64,000 bases of DNA from an uncultured Alphaproteobacteria bacterium (GCA_934271715.1 CAKQRZ010000007.1:46108-110107); one strand, 5' to 3'. Numbered from the stretch's first letter, positions 9,055 through 18,699 are shown. Notes: a model not told the origin generated them from the sequence alone. Numbers and translations are program-made.

Positions 9055-9972
9055 CTAGTAGTTAGCAATGGCTCTCTTGGCCTTCAATGCTTTTTTGTAA
9101 GCTGACTTAGAACCAAACAGCTTATTGATAGCTGATGTATTCTGAGTCTTCTTGCCCAAAACAAAGTTGAAGCCAAGTGTTGCCGATGCGCCGAAGCGAA
9201 CCTCACTACCGTCAAAGAAGTACTCGTGACCTGCATAGGCGATTGCCTTTACATAGAAGTTGCTTCTTTTCATGTAATTTTTGAAGTCAACGCGAACGCC
9301 GCCTCCAAAAATCATGGTGGAACCCTTAACTTTGAAGTTAAGAGCGCCATCGTGCGCATCGTCGGTAAAAGCGTTATAGTTCTTGCGAACCTTATAACCG
9401 AAATTACCAATCAACCACACCTCTTTCTGGTGCAGATATTTGCTAGGAAGGTCAAAAAGGCGGAGACCGGCCTCAAAGTTGAAGTTAGTCATCATATACT
9501 TTTCGCCTGCCTTAGCAGATTCCTTATTATACTCGCTCATACCAATATTGGCACTTGCGGCAAAAGAAAACCTCTTGCCGTGGTAACCGAGTTCGGCACC
9601 GACGGTAGGAGTAATCATTGTGTTGAAGTAATCAACTCCAACATTGACACCAATCTCAAGTCCGCTGTTAGGAGCAGTCTCAAGCAAAACTCGCTGGCCG
9701 TTATCAGTCTGTACAGACCGATAATCGTAATTCGCGGTTCTGCGGTGAACAGCCTGGACGTACTCGAAGTCGTCCACATCAACTGTATCAACCATCACAG
9801 CTGTTTCTGCAACAGTTTCCTGCACAGGCTCAGCTGCAATCTCTGTAACCTCTGCAACAACCTCAAGTTCAGGCTCCTCAAAGAAGTCTATACCGGAGAT
9901 ACACTCTGCAGAAGCCATAGATGTTGTAAACAATGCAACTACACTCAAAAAGATATTCTTAAAATTCAACAT
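9055..9972 (-). CDS. Outer membrane beta-barrel protein, Bacteroidota-like
   Basis: 305 residues with a signal peptide ending near SMASA. An acidic stretch (~residues 30-75, rich in Glu/Val/Ala) is followed by alternating amphipathic strands typical of a small outer-membrane barrel (LEIGVNVGVDYFNTMITPTVGAEL, IFGGGVRVDFKNY, EVRFGASATLGFNF), then a basic tail. It lies between the two repeat lipoproteins and may form a surface complex with them; that is inference. There is no SD; a Bacteroidota-type promoter lies upstream. Specific family not recognised. Confidence 0.65.
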   Translation of the reverse strand: MLNFKNIFLSVVALFTTSMASAECISGIDFFEEPELEVVAEVTEIAAEPVQETVAETAVMVDTVDVDDFEYVQAVHRRTANYDYRSVQTDNGQRVLLETAPNSGLEIGVNVGVDYFNTMITPTVGAELGYHGKRFSFAASANIGMSEYNKESAKAGEKYMMTNFNFEAGLRLFDLPSKYLHQKEVWLIGNFGYKVRKNYNAFTDDAHDGALNFKVKGSTMIFGGGVRVDFKNYMKRSNFYVKAIAYAGHEYFFDGSEVRFGASATLGFNFVLGKKTQNTSAINKLFGSKSAYKKALKAKRAIANY

Positions 9973-10021
9973 AATTCAAAGTTTTTAAGGCGGAAAGACA
10001 AGATGTTGCTCTTGCCTCTCC

Positions 10022-10055
10022 GCAAATGTAAATACTAAGAGGTCGTCTGCTCAAA
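10022..10055 (-). promoter_or_regulatory. Bacteroidota-type promoter (TTTG-N21-TAnnTTTG)
   Basis: On the minus strand TTTG (10055-10052), a 21-base spacer, then TACATTTGC (10030-10022). This matches the -33/-7 consensus of the Bacteroidota primary sigma factor rather than a proteobacterial promoter. It lies about 50 bases before the barrel protein's ATG. Confidence 0.6.
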
Positions 10056-10103
10056 TAGAGAGAAACCTTATAATGAAAACTAATTTTATAAAGTCAAAAA
10101 GAA

Positions 10104-12362
10104 TTACTTAGAAGATGCTCTGTAAGAAGCAAACTCCTGACCATTCTTCATAACCTTGAGAGTCTTGCCATCGTTCTCAATGCTGAATGTGAAATCAGAA
10201 GTGAACACGGTGTTGTGACCGTTGTTCCAGTTCCACATTGTAGCGGTTGGATAAAGCATTGTATTGAGTGCAGAACCGTTTGTATTGGTCCACAACATAT
10301 AATGATCATTATCCTGAGCAATAGCATTCTGCCACTTGCCGTTCTTGTAACCAGCACCATTAAATCTTGTATTGGTGTCAGTATCAAAAAGGCTCTGGTC
10401 AACAGTTGCATTAGCTGCATCCTTACCAACAATTACAGGGAGAGTACCGTTCTCAAAGTGGAGAGACCAAGCGTATACCCAATCAGTCTTTGTTTCATTG
10501 TGTGAAACGGTGCAGACTGCAGATACAAACTTACCCCACTCAGCTGGGAAATCGCCCTTAATCTCCTTAGCAACAATAATCTTGCCAGGAGCTACGCTGC
10601 TGATAGTATTGCTGCCAAATGTAACGTTAACCTTTGCGCTATAAGCAAATACAGACTTCTCATCCTCATCTGAAGACAATGTAACCTTACCTTCCTCGTC
10701 AACTGCCTTGAATTCAATCTCACTAAATGTGTAGGTCTGACCCTGGCGGCTGAAAGTGATAAAGTTAGGATCAACAGATGTCCAAGAGTTTGTCTGCTCG
10801 CTAGAAGCCAAAGAAGCAATGTTAGTAATGGTACGAGTTTCATTAACCCATGCCCACTCACCGTCGTTCTTCTTGTCCTGACCGGCAAGCTTTACGTTAA
10901 ACATGTGAGTAAACTGATCAGAGTTGTTCTCAAATGCGGTCCAGTTGCTGGTGCAAGTCAAAGAGCGTGCGAAAGTCTTGCTAACCTTCTCTGTCTCCTC
11001 TGTACCGTCGTTATAACGAGTTACGAAAACTACAGAAGCAATAACATTGTTGTCATTAACAACAAGCTGTGCATCGCGGTAGTCATAGCCAGAAATTGCG
11101 CGGGCTGTCTTATAAAGATAAACCTGCTCGGCAATGTTCTGAGTGTAACCCATATAAGAAGTACGGATAGCGTTATCGTAGATAGCCTTGTCATATCCAG
11201 ACTTGTCTGAATTAACATTGCTAACCTCGTTCTTAGCTTCGTTAACGTTAACGTCTACATACTCAAAAGATACTTCAACATTAGCGTCCTTGTAGTTAGC
11301 GCGCTCGTGATAGAGGGTATAAGCTGTTGCGAAAGCGTCTGCTGCTGCACCATTGCTGATGTTTGCAGAATAGCTGTCGGTCTTGCCGTATACTGTCCAT
11401 CCCTTTGCATTGCTAACCTGAGCCTCTGTACCGTTTGCAATACCGTTTACATTAGCAAGGTTGAAAGCAAAATTGCTGACAAACTTCTCGTAAGCTGCTA
11501 TGCCCTTGAACTCGCGGTTCAAAATCATAGACTTAGCATTGCGAACAACTTCACCGTCAGTCATTGTAATAACCTCCTCAAAAGAAACTTTCTCGGTGTT
11601 GTCGTCAATAACCTCTCTGTTCTTATTCTCAACAGTTACGCTTGCGATTGCATTGTCTGCAATAACGCGGCGTGTAGCTGCTGCGGTCAAATATACTGTG
11701 TAAGAAGCTGGAGTTGCATCTACGTTCTTTTCAACATAGGTCAACGCCATCTTATACATAGTACGCAAAGTGGTCTTTACATAAGTAGCTGCGCGAGTAC
11801 CTGCTGAAATTTCAGTATTCTCAATAGATACAAGCTTAGCATCTCTCAGTTCAACAGTACCAAAAGCATGACCGTCTGTGGTCTTGTAGCTGGTAATTGT
11901 TGAAGGACACTTTACAATCTGACCATCAGAGATGGTAACAACGACTGTATCTGATGCTTCTGTACCATTGTTGGCAACAGACTTAGAAGTCTGGTTGCGC
12001 AAAATGTTGGTGGAAATAGCGTTGCAGTTAATCTGCTCCTCGGTGATGGTGTAATCATCCTTTGTTACAAAGATGCTGCACTCCATCAAAGGATTTGCAA
12101 CTTCTTTGCGAGTAGAACCCTCAACTACATTGCCGTTCTCAACAGTTTCAATAGTGCAGGTAGCTACCATACGGTCGCGAGCATCTGTCTTAGTTGAGTC
12201 CAGGTTGTGTACCAAAGTATTAGTATACTTTGTGCCACGAACGATGTTCTCTTTCACCTTATAAGTGCTTGTTTCAGCTCCTTCATCGGTGCAAGCTGCC
12301 AAAAATACAGAAACTACTACGATTACTAAACTCTTTACGATTGAAAAAATGTTACGTGCCAT
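10104..12362 (-). CDS. Bacteroidota-like repeat lipoprotein (one-repeat form)
   Basis: 752 residues, paralogue of the protein ending at 2860. Signal peptide and lipobox LAAC (Cys24) are followed by TDEG. The N-terminal ~400 residues and the C-terminal ~145 residues (WGKFVSAVCTVSHNETKTDW, MLWTNTNGSALNTMLYP) are shared with the paralogue, but only one ~178-residue repeat lies between them. No SD is visible. Probably exposed on the outer membrane; function unknown. Its upstream region shares blocks with that of the paralogue, so the duplication included regulatory DNA. Confidence 0.75.
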   Translation of the reverse strand: MARNIFSIVKSLVIVVVSVFLAACTDEGAETSTYKVKENIVRGTKYTNTLVHNLDSTKTDARDRMVATCTIETVENGNVVEGSTRKEVANPLMECSIFVTKDDYTITEEQINCNAISTNILRNQTSKSVANNGTEASDTVVVTISDGQIVKCPSTITSYKTTDGHAFGTVELRDAKLVSIENTEISAGTRAATYVKTTLRTMYKMALTYVEKNVDATPASYTVYLTAAATRRVIADNAIASVTVENKNREVIDDNTEKVSFEEVITMTDGEVVRNAKSMILNREFKGIAAYEKFVSNFAFNLANVNGIANGTEAQVSNAKGWTVYGKTDSYSANISNGAAADAFATAYTLYHERANYKDANVEVSFEYVDVNVNEAKNEVSNVNSDKSGYDKAIYDNAIRTSYMGYTQNIAEQVYLYKTARAISGYDYRDAQLVVNDNNVIASVVFVTRYNDGTEETEKVSKTFARSLTCTSNWTAFENNSDQFTHMFNVKLAGQDKKNDGEWAWVNETRTITNIASLASSEQTNSWTSVDPNFITFSRQGQTYTFSEIEFKAVDEEGKVTLSSDEDEKSVFAYSAKVNVTFGSNTISSVAPGKIIVAKEIKGDFPAEWGKFVSAVCTVSHNETKTDWVYAWSLHFENGTLPVIVGKDAANATVDQSLFDTDTNTRFNGAGYKNGKWQNAIAQDNDHYMLWTNTNGSALNTMLYPTATMWNWNNGHNTVFTSDFTFSIENDGKTLKVMKNGQEFASYRASSK

Positions 12363-12786
12363 AAGACTTATTATTTTTAATTTTGCACTAAATTTGGTTT
12401 CTACTTAAACTGCTTTCTACGACAAGAAAACATTTTTTCTGTTCATACAAAAAATATAAACAGGTCAATACAACTCCGAAAGAAACCTTTTTCCGAAATC
12501 ATACTAACAGTCAAATGTTTTCTATAAAGAAAACAGGGCTACTCAAGCTGACTAATTCTTGAATAGTTATATATAAATCTATACATATTCACGTACAGAA
12601 ATCTTAAAAAACTCAAATTATCTATGGATTAGAAAAATATCGGTTAACTAAACTAAATCAACCTTTATAGTTCTTTTCACGTTAATAGTAACTTAATAGC
12701 ATACATAGATAATATTTTATTCATTATTAAGTTAGCATATTTTTTTTTGATAATCAAGTTTATTCTGTATAAATTTTTACATATTT
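12363..12786. other. AT-rich intergenic region, no gene seen
   Basis: About 420 bases. The left ~120 bases resemble the upstream region of the four-repeat lipoprotein gene; the rest is AT-rich without a supported ORF or RNA. Confidence 0.4.
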
Positions 12787-12832
12787 TGACAAAAAAAATC
12801 TTCTCAATTTTAGCATTTTGAGAAGATTAAGA
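12787..12832 (-). terminator. Terminator of the galE-terC-phosphatase operon
   Basis: Minus strand AATCTTCTCAAAA, loop, TTGAGAAGATT, then TTTTTTT. Confidence 0.8.
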
Positions 12833-12850
12833 TTGATTCTATACAAAAAA

Positions 12851-13408
12851 TCACAAAGTACGGCTCAAAGCGCTGTAAATGCCGTCCGGACTGAACTTTT
12901 CCAGCTCTTCCGGCTCTATCCGCAGCGTTTTCAGCAAATTATAAATTTCATCATGGCTCGGATTCTTCAGCTTTATAACTTCAAAATTTTCCGCCAGCAT
13001 TTCCTGCCAGTTTACGGCAGAGCAGATACAGATTCCGCAGGCTTCCAGCTCCGGCAGGCCAAGTTTTTCCACCACCGGCAGATGAGTCACAAAATGATAG
13101 TGCTTATTTTCCGGTCCGGAATTTTGAATGATATTGCCGATAAAGCGCTTGATAATAAAAGAAGTCATATCCTCCTGCAATTCGCGGCAGCCCAACAAAT
13201 GGCGGCATTGCAGCCCCTGCGCCCTGAATTTTGCCGTCATGGCCGCGCGGGGAATCGGCGAATAATATACCGCGTCGCACGGAGGCAGCATCAGCGCCAG
13301 ACGCCTGCCGCCCAAAAACGATTCCAGCATGCTCATATGCTCTATAGCCGTATCTATGCCATAGCGCCCGTGACGGCCGAAGCTTAAATAAACTTTGTTC
13401 TCATCCAT
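12851..13408 (-). CDS. Histidine phosphatase family protein (SixA-like, divergent)
   Basis: 185 residues. The N-terminal RHGRYG carries the catalytic Arg-His pair of the phosphoglycerate mutase/SixA superfamily, YYSPIPRAAMTA the second Arg segment, and HFVTHLPVVEKL a conserved His. The family removes phosphate from phosphohistidine or small phospho-esters; the substrate here cannot be read from sequence. The start overlaps the terC end by 8 bases, so it is translationally coupled as third gene of the galE operon. Confidence 0.6.
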   Translation of the reverse strand: MDENKVYLSFGRHGRYGIDTAIEHMSMLESFLGGRRLALMLPPCDAVYYSPIPRAAMTAKFRAQGLQCRHLLGCRELQEDMTSFIIKRFIGNIIQNSGPENKHYHFVTHLPVVEKLGLPELEACGICICSAVNWQEMLAENFEVIKLKNPSHDEIYNLLKTLRIEPEELEKFSPDGIYSALSRTL

Positions 13409-14369
13409 TGCTTATTTGTTCCTTTTTCTTGAAAAGTGAAAGTAAAATACCGCCGGCCAGCAGTCCGACCGTAACGCTGAGCGACTGCCATTCTGCAACT
13501 TCTATGCCGACTTTCGGCAAAAAAATCTTAAAGCCGATAAAAATCAAAATAATAGAAATCGCCGGTTTAAGATATACAAACTTGCTGATTATCGCCGCCA
13601 GCAAAAAGTACAGCGCGCGCAGCCCCAAAATGGCGAAAATATTGCTGGTATAAACCACATAAACATCGGTCGTCACCAAGAATATCGCCGGAATGCTGTC
13701 CAACGCAAAAACCACATCCATAGTCTCTATAATTACCAAAGCAAAAAACAGCGGCGTGATATAGTGCCTGCCGTCTTTTTTATAAAAGAAATGCTCGCCG
13801 TGGATTTCATGCGTTACATGAAAAACTTTGGACAGCCATTTATATATCTTGGTATCTTGGATATTGCCCTGCTCTTCTTCCTTTGTCAGCAGCATTTTAA
13901 CGCCGGTATAAATCAAAAACGCTGAGAATATATAAAGAATCCAATGGAACTTAACCACCAAAGCATCGCCGACTCCAATTAAAATTCCGCGCATTACCAA
14001 CGCGCCTAAAATTCCCCAAAACAAAACGCGGTGCTGATACATTTTCGGCACGCCCAGCGCCGCAAAAATCATGGACATCACAAAAATATTATCCATAGAC
14101 AGGCTTTTTTCCAGCAGATAGCCGGTAAAATAGTCCATGCCTTTTTTGACGCCGTCTTCATACATCACAAACACGCCGAAAAGCAGCGCAGCAACCACAT
14201 AGGCCACGCAAATCCATAGCGTATGCCAAAAATGAGGTTCTTCATTTTTGCGATTAAACCAAAACAAATCGGCAGCCAGCAGCAATATTACCGCCATTCC
14301 GAAGCTGGACCAAAGCATAACCGGCGACATTGCCGGGTGATTAGCAAAATTTTGTATAAAATCTTCCAT
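13401..14369 (-). CDS. TerC/Alx family integral membrane protein
   Basis: 322 residues with eight or nine hydrophobic segments. Family motifs include the acidic intramembrane ETMDVVFALDSIPAIF and LEKSLSMDNIFVMSMIF. TerC/Alx proteins are linked to tellurite resistance and Mn efflux at the inner membrane. The ATG at 14369 overlaps the galE stop (TAATG); an upstream ATG at 14387 would add six residues. The soluble loop (~165-205) is longer than in minimal TerC proteins. Confidence 0.88.
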   Translation of the reverse strand: MEDFIQNFANHPAMSPVMLWSSFGMAVILLLAADLFWFNRKNEEPHFWHTLWICVAYVVAALLFGVFVMYEDGVKKGMDYFTGYLLEKSLSMDNIFVMSMIFAALGVPKMYQHRVLFWGILGALVMRGILIGVGDALVVKFHWILYIFSAFLIYTGVKMLLTKEEEQGNIQDTKIYKWLSKVFHVTHEIHGEHFFYKKDGRHYITPLFFALVIIETMDVVFALDSIPAIFLVTTDVYVVYTSNIFAILGLRALYFLLAAIISKFVYLKPAISIILIFIGFKIFLPKVGIEVAEWQSLSVTVGLLAGGILLSLFKKKEQISNG

Positions 14370-15340
14370 TATTTTTCCAAATTCCAAACTGTTTTAACAA
14401 TTTCATCAATATCAGTATATTTAGCCTGCCACCCCAAAACTTTTAAAGCCTTAGCGCTGGTAGCAACCACATTTGCCGGATCGCCGGCGCGGCGCGGTGC
14501 AAAATCATAGTTAATTTTTCTGCCGCTGACACGCTCTACCGACTTAATAATTTCTAAAACCGAAGTGCCTTTTTCCGTACCAAGGTTAATCACTTGCGAA
14601 TCGCCGTCCGCCAACAGTTTTTTAATCGCCAGAACATGCGCTTCCGCCAAATCTTCCACATGGATATAGTCGCGCAGGCAGGTTCCGTCCGGCGTATCAT
14701 AGTCATTGCCGAAAACATGCAGCATATCCCGCTTGCCGGTTGCCACTTCCATAATCAGCGGCAGCAGGTTCTGCGGATTTTTTTCTTTGCCGCGGATGCT
14801 TCCGTCCGCCGCATAGCCCACAGCATTAAAATATCGCAAAGCAATGTAATGAAAATCTTTAATTTTGCTGTACCAATCCATAACCTGCTCTATCGCCATT
14901 TTGGTGTAGCCGTAAAAGCTCATCGGATTCAGCGGATGATTTTCATCTAAAGGCAAATATTTCGGCATTCCGTAAACAGCGGATGTAGAAGAGAAAACCA
15001 CATTTTTAACTCCGGCATTCAGCATCGCGTTAAAAATATTTACCGAGCCGCTGATATTGTTTTGGGAATACAGCTGCGGATTTTCCATGGACTCGCCTAC
15101 GGCTTTTTTGGCGGCAAGATGTATAACCGCATCAAACCCGCCTTTCATAACTTGCTCCAAGCGGGCAAAATCCAAAATATCGCCCTCGGCAAACTCAGCC
15201 TCCTTAAACAAATTGCAGGTCTGTCCGGTAGAAAGATTATCATACACCGTTACGGCAAAGCAGTTATGCAGCAAAGCTTTTACCACATGGCTGCCGATAT
15301 ATCCGGCGCCGCCTATTACCAAAATTTTTTTATCAGCCAT
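14369..15340 (-). CDS. galE: UDP-glucose 4-epimerase
   Basis: 323 residues. Interconverts UDP-glucose and UDP-galactose for surface polysaccharide synthesis. The Rossmann motif GGAGYIGSHVVKAL is at residues 8-21 and the catalytic YGYTK pair near 145. An AAGGAG site sits 7 bases before ATG 15340, which sets the start; longer upstream reading is unlikely. First gene of an overlapping operon with terC and a histidine phosphatase. Confidence 0.93.
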   Translation of the reverse strand: MADKKILVIGGAGYIGSHVVKALLHNCFAVTVYDNLSTGQTCNLFKEAEFAEGDILDFARLEQVMKGGFDAVIHLAAKKAVGESMENPQLYSQNNISGSVNIFNAMLNAGVKNVVFSSTSAVYGMPKYLPLDENHPLNPMSFYGYTKMAIEQVMDWYSKIKDFHYIALRYFNAVGYAADGSIRGKEKNPQNLLPLIMEVATGKRDMLHVFGNDYDTPDGTCLRDYIHVEDLAEAHVLAIKKLLADGDSQVINLGTEKGTSVLEIIKSVERVSGRKINYDFAPRRAGDPANVVATSAKALKVLGWQAKYTDIDEIVKTVWNLEK

Positions 15341-15502
15341 AAATTTTCTCCTTATACTTATATGGCAGAATAGTTTATTTTTTTGTGCATTCCGCTTTTT
15401 TATGCCCATTATCCACAGGATAAAAAATATTTCAGTCACATTTCAAGACTTTTTTGATTATAACGTATACAATTTAATAAAAATGTAACAATGAGGAACT
15501 AA

Positions 15503-16975
15503 ATGGAAAAATTAGACGCTGCCCGCCTGCCTAAAAACATTGAAGCGGAGCAAGCCTTAATCGGCGCGATTTTAGCAAACAACAAAGCTTTTGAAAAAGT
15601 CTCGGAGTTTCTGCGTCCGGCGCATTTTGCCGATGCCACGCACCAAAAGATTTTTGAAGTGATGTCTAAGCTTATCACTAAAGGACATATCGCCGATGTC
15701 ATCACGCTGAAAAGCTATTTTGAGCAAGAGGGGACGCTTAATGAAGTGGGCGGATTTCCATATCTGGTAAAGCTGGCCGACAGTGCCTCGCCTTTGACAA
15801 ACGTTGAGTATTACGCTCAGTTTATTTATGACAAATATCTGCGCCGCGAACTGATTAACACCGGCTATGAAATTGTTAATCACGCACTTGAAGAAAGTAT
15901 AGACACTTCGGCAACAGACCAGATTGAAAGCGCCGAAAAAATGCTTTACACACTTTCTGACCAGGGTGACGCGCAAGGCGGCTTTGTGGATTTTTCCACC
16001 GCGCTGGGTTCTTCATTAGCCGCTATTGAAAAAGCCTATCAAAAAGAGGGAAAAATTTCCGGCACGCCGACCGGCTTAAATAAATTAGACTACCGAATCG
16101 GCGGATTAAATGACTCTGACTTAATTATTTTGGCAGGACGTCCGGCTATGGGTAAAACCGCTCTGGCGACAAACATTGCCTATAACGTTGCCGAATTTTA
16201 TTCGCGCGACAAAGAAACTCCGCCGGAGAATCGGGGCGTTGCGTTCTTTTCGCTGGAAATGTCCGCCGACCAGCTGGCTTCGCGTATTCTTTCCACCGTC
16301 ACGCAGACTTCAAGCCAAAAAATGCGCAACGGCGAACTTGACGCCTCGGAATTTACGCGAATCGCAGCCGCGGTGCGCGAGCTGGAAAACATTCCGCTTT
16401 ATATTGACGATACCCCGGGCGTGACTATCAATGCCATCCGCACCCGCGCCCGCCGCCTGAAACGCAGCAAAGGCCTAGGTCTGATTGTGATTGACTATAT
16501 CCAACTTATTTCCGGTTCCAACAACAAACGCAACGAGGGCAACCGCGTGCAGGAGCTGTCTGAGATTTCCCGCGGGCTGAAAATCTTGGCAAAGGAGCTG
16601 AAAGTTCCGGTTATCGCCCTTTCCCAATTAAACCGCGGCGTAGAAATGCGCGACGACAAGCGTCCGGTAATGTCCGACCTGCGCGAATCCGGATCTATTG
16701 AGCAAGATGCCGATATCGTTATGTTTGTGTTCCGTGAAAACTACTATATTCATAATGCCGAACCAAAGCAGCAAGAGGGCGACACGCCGGAAAAATTCCA
16801 GAAAAAGCATGAAGAATGGGTGCAGCGCGACCGTGAAACCGCCAATGTCGCCGAAGTTATCATCGGCAAGCAGCGTCATGGTCCGACCGGTACGGTAAAA
16901 CTGTTCTGGAACGGCGAATTTGCCCAGTTCGGCAATTTGGCGGAAGAAGACAAAATGGCGGAGAAACGCGGATAA
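15503..16975 (+). CDS. dnaB: Replicative DNA helicase
   Basis: 490 residues. Unwinds DNA at the replication fork as a ring hexamer. The N-terminal domain (EAEQALIGAIL) is followed by a RecA-like domain with Walker A GRPAMGKTA near residue 212, Walker B LIVIDYIQL, and the DnaB signature QLNRGVEMRDDKRP/SDLRESGSIEQDAD. A GAGGAAC site precedes the ATG. The stop overlaps the next start (TAATG), forming an operon with two YcgN-type genes. Confidence 0.96.
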   Translation: MEKLDAARLPKNIEAEQALIGAILANNKAFEKVSEFLRPAHFADATHQKIFEVMSKLITKGHIADVITLKSYFEQEGTLNEVGGFPYLVKLADSASPLTNVEYYAQFIYDKYLRRELINTGYEIVNHALEESIDTSATDQIESAEKMLYTLSDQGDAQGGFVDFSTALGSSLAAIEKAYQKEGKISGTPTGLNKLDYRIGGLNDSDLIILAGRPAMGKTALATNIAYNVAEFYSRDKETPPENRGVAFFSLEMSADQLASRILSTVTQTSSQKMRNGELDASEFTRIAAAVRELENIPLYIDDTPGVTINAIRTRARRLKRSKGLGLIVIDYIQLISGSNNKRNEGNRVQELSEISRGLKILAKELKVPVIALSQLNRGVEMRDDKRPVMSDLRESGSIEQDADIVMFVFRENYYIHNAEPKQQEGDTPEKFQKKHEEWVQRDRETANVAEVIIGKQRHGPTGTVKLFWNGEFAQFGNLAEEDKMAEKRG

Positions 16976-17355
16976 TGGTTAAAGATTTATCCAGCATAAG
17001 CCCAGACGAGTGGGAAGCGATTTGTCAGCGCTGCGGACGCTGCTGCCTGCTGAAGCTGCAGGATGACGAAACAGATGAAATTTACTATACCAATGTTATC
17101 TGCCGCTATTATGACACCGAAAAAAATCTCTGCACCGTGTATGACAAACGCTGCGAACTGGTGCCGGAATGCTTAAAGCTGACACCCCAGAATGTTGATA
17201 AAATTGCTTGGATGCCAAAGGCCTGCGCCTATCGCAGACTGTTTGATAAAAACTATAAGCCGCAAAAGCTGCAGCCGCTGCAGGGACGAGTGGTTTCAGA
17301 AGCCTTGGTGACCGAATCGGAACTGGAAGACCATATAACGGATGAGGAAATTTGA
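16975..17355 (+). CDS. YcgN/YkgJ-type cysteine cluster protein A
   Basis: 126 residues of the UPF0260/CxxCxxCC family, thought to bind zinc or an iron-sulfur cluster; function undetermined. The key motif is CQRCGRCCLL near residue 18, with further Cys at VICRYY, NLCTVY, RCELVPECL and CAYRR. Coupled to dnaB upstream (TAATG) and to its own paralogue downstream (ATGA). Confidence 0.8.
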   Translation: MVKDLSSISPDEWEAICQRCGRCCLLKLQDDETDEIYYTNVICRYYDTEKNLCTVYDKRCELVPECLKLTPQNVDKIAWMPKACAYRRLFDKNYKPQKLQPLQGRVVSEALVTESELEDHITDEEI

Positions 17356-17858
17356 TGAGCGGACAGAATCTGAACGAATCCGAATTTAATCCGCAGCAGC
17401 GTGTTGACGAGTTTAAAAAACTAGCTCCGGAATTCTGGAAGCATAAAAAGCTGGATGAAATGAATGAGGCGGAATGGGAAGCCTTATGCGACGGCTGCGG
17501 CAAATGCTGCCTGAATAAAATAGAGATAAAAGGCAAAATCCACTTTACCCGCGCCTGCTGCCGTTTTTTGGACTGCAAAACCTGTTTGTGCAAAATCTAC
17601 GAACATCGCTTTGAAGCAATGGACGACTGCCGTAAAATAGACCTCGCCGCCGTAAGAGAAAAACCGCGCTGGCTGCCCAAAACATGTGCTTATTGGCTTT
17701 TGGACAACGGTTACGATTTGCCGGAATGGCATCCGCTTATAACCGGTGATGCATATAGCGTAAAAAAAGCCGGCATGGATTTAAGCGGCCGAGAACTGAT
17801 TAGCGAAACAAAGGTTAAAGACTATGAAGATTACATTATTGACTGGCAAGACCTTTGA
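17352..17858 (+). CDS. YcgN/YkgJ-type cysteine cluster protein B
   Basis: 168 residues, tandem paralogue of the preceding gene with the same order of motifs: CDGCGKCCLN near residue 48, ACCRFLDCKTCLCKIYEHR, DDCRKI, WLPKTCAYW. It has a ~35-residue N-terminal extension that the first copy lacks. The 4-base overlap (ATGA) indicates coupling. The last bases overlap the metallopeptidase start at 17824. Confidence 0.82.
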   Translation: MMSGQNLNESEFNPQQRVDEFKKLAPEFWKHKKLDEMNEAEWEALCDGCGKCCLNKIEIKGKIHFTRACCRFLDCKTCLCKIYEHRFEAMDDCRKIDLAAVREKPRWLPKTCAYWLLDNGYDLPEWHPLITGDAYSVKKAGMDLSGRELISETKVKDYEDYIIDWQDL

Positions 17859-18534
17859 CATCAAAGAAGCCGTCGGCATGGATATAAAAGTTGTGCAATC
17901 CGCAAATTCGCGCAAACTAATTTTACATATAGATAATAAGGAACATATTCCGGTATTGTCTATTCCTAAATATTGCAGCAGAAAACGCGCCATAAATTTT
18001 GTAAACGACAACATGGATTGGATTTTGGAAACATTGCAGAAATTGCCTGAACGGAAATATTTCAGTAACGGAGAAACTATATCATTGTTTGGGCAAAGCA
18101 TCATAATTTCTCATCAACCAAACGCCCGCTGCGGCGCAAGACTGGAAGAAAACAAACTGATTGTTTCGGGCGGCGCCGAGTTTTTGCATCGCCGCGTCAA
18201 GGACTATATACGCAAAGCAGCCGCAGAAGAATTTTATAAATTATCGGCAAGACTCGCCACACAAATAGATTGCAAAATCAACGGCATCTGTATAAAAGAC
18301 ACCAAGTCGCGCTGGGGCAGCTGCTCTACGCTGAACAATATAAACTATAACTGGCGCATAGCGCTTGCCCCCAAATATGTGATAGATTATTTAATGGCGC
18401 ATGAAGTATCGCACCTCAGACACCAAGACCATTCTTCTGATTTTTGGAAATGCGTGGAAAGCTTGGACAAAGATTGGCAGAAAGGACGAGATTGGCTGCA
18501 AAAAAACGGACGTTTGCTATATACTTATTTTTAA
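17824..18534 (+). CDS. YgjP-like M48-type metallopeptidase (DUF45)
   Basis: 236 residues. The zinc site HEVSH with a downstream His (HEVSHLRHQDHS) near residue 193 and TKSRWGSCS near 160 are the signatures of the YgjP/DUF45 metal-dependent hydrolases. Physiological substrate unknown. It overlaps the preceding YcgN gene by about 35 bases, so it belongs to the dnaB transcription unit or is coupled to it. Confidence 0.85.
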   Translation: MKITLLTGKTFDIKEAVGMDIKVVQSANSRKLILHIDNKEHIPVLSIPKYCSRKRAINFVNDNMDWILETLQKLPERKYFSNGETISLFGQSIIISHQPNARCGARLEENKLIVSGGAEFLHRRVKDYIRKAAAEEFYKLSARLATQIDCKINGICIKDTKSRWGSCSTLNNINYNWRIALAPKYVIDYLMAHEVSHLRHQDHSSDFWKCVESLDKDWQKGRDWLQKNGRLLYTYF

Positions 18535-18699
18535 GATTTTTCTGTTATATACATACCTGATTTTAAATTTTGAAACATTTTGTTGCCAAAATTTATCGCA
18601 ATATTGCTTGACTATTAAATATTATAGCTCTAAAGTGGCTTTGTTACAATACGAATAGTAATATTGTTGTTCAAAAGTAATATTTAGAAGGAATAAACT

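Noticed and set aside
2860..12362. Whole region as Bacteroidota contamination or assembly chimera
   Set aside because: Genes with SD sites and alphaproteobacterial style (lipoprotein at 7161, nuclease at 8361) are interleaved, and similar SD-less genes occur elsewhere in the window. Not excluded, but transfer is the simpler reading.
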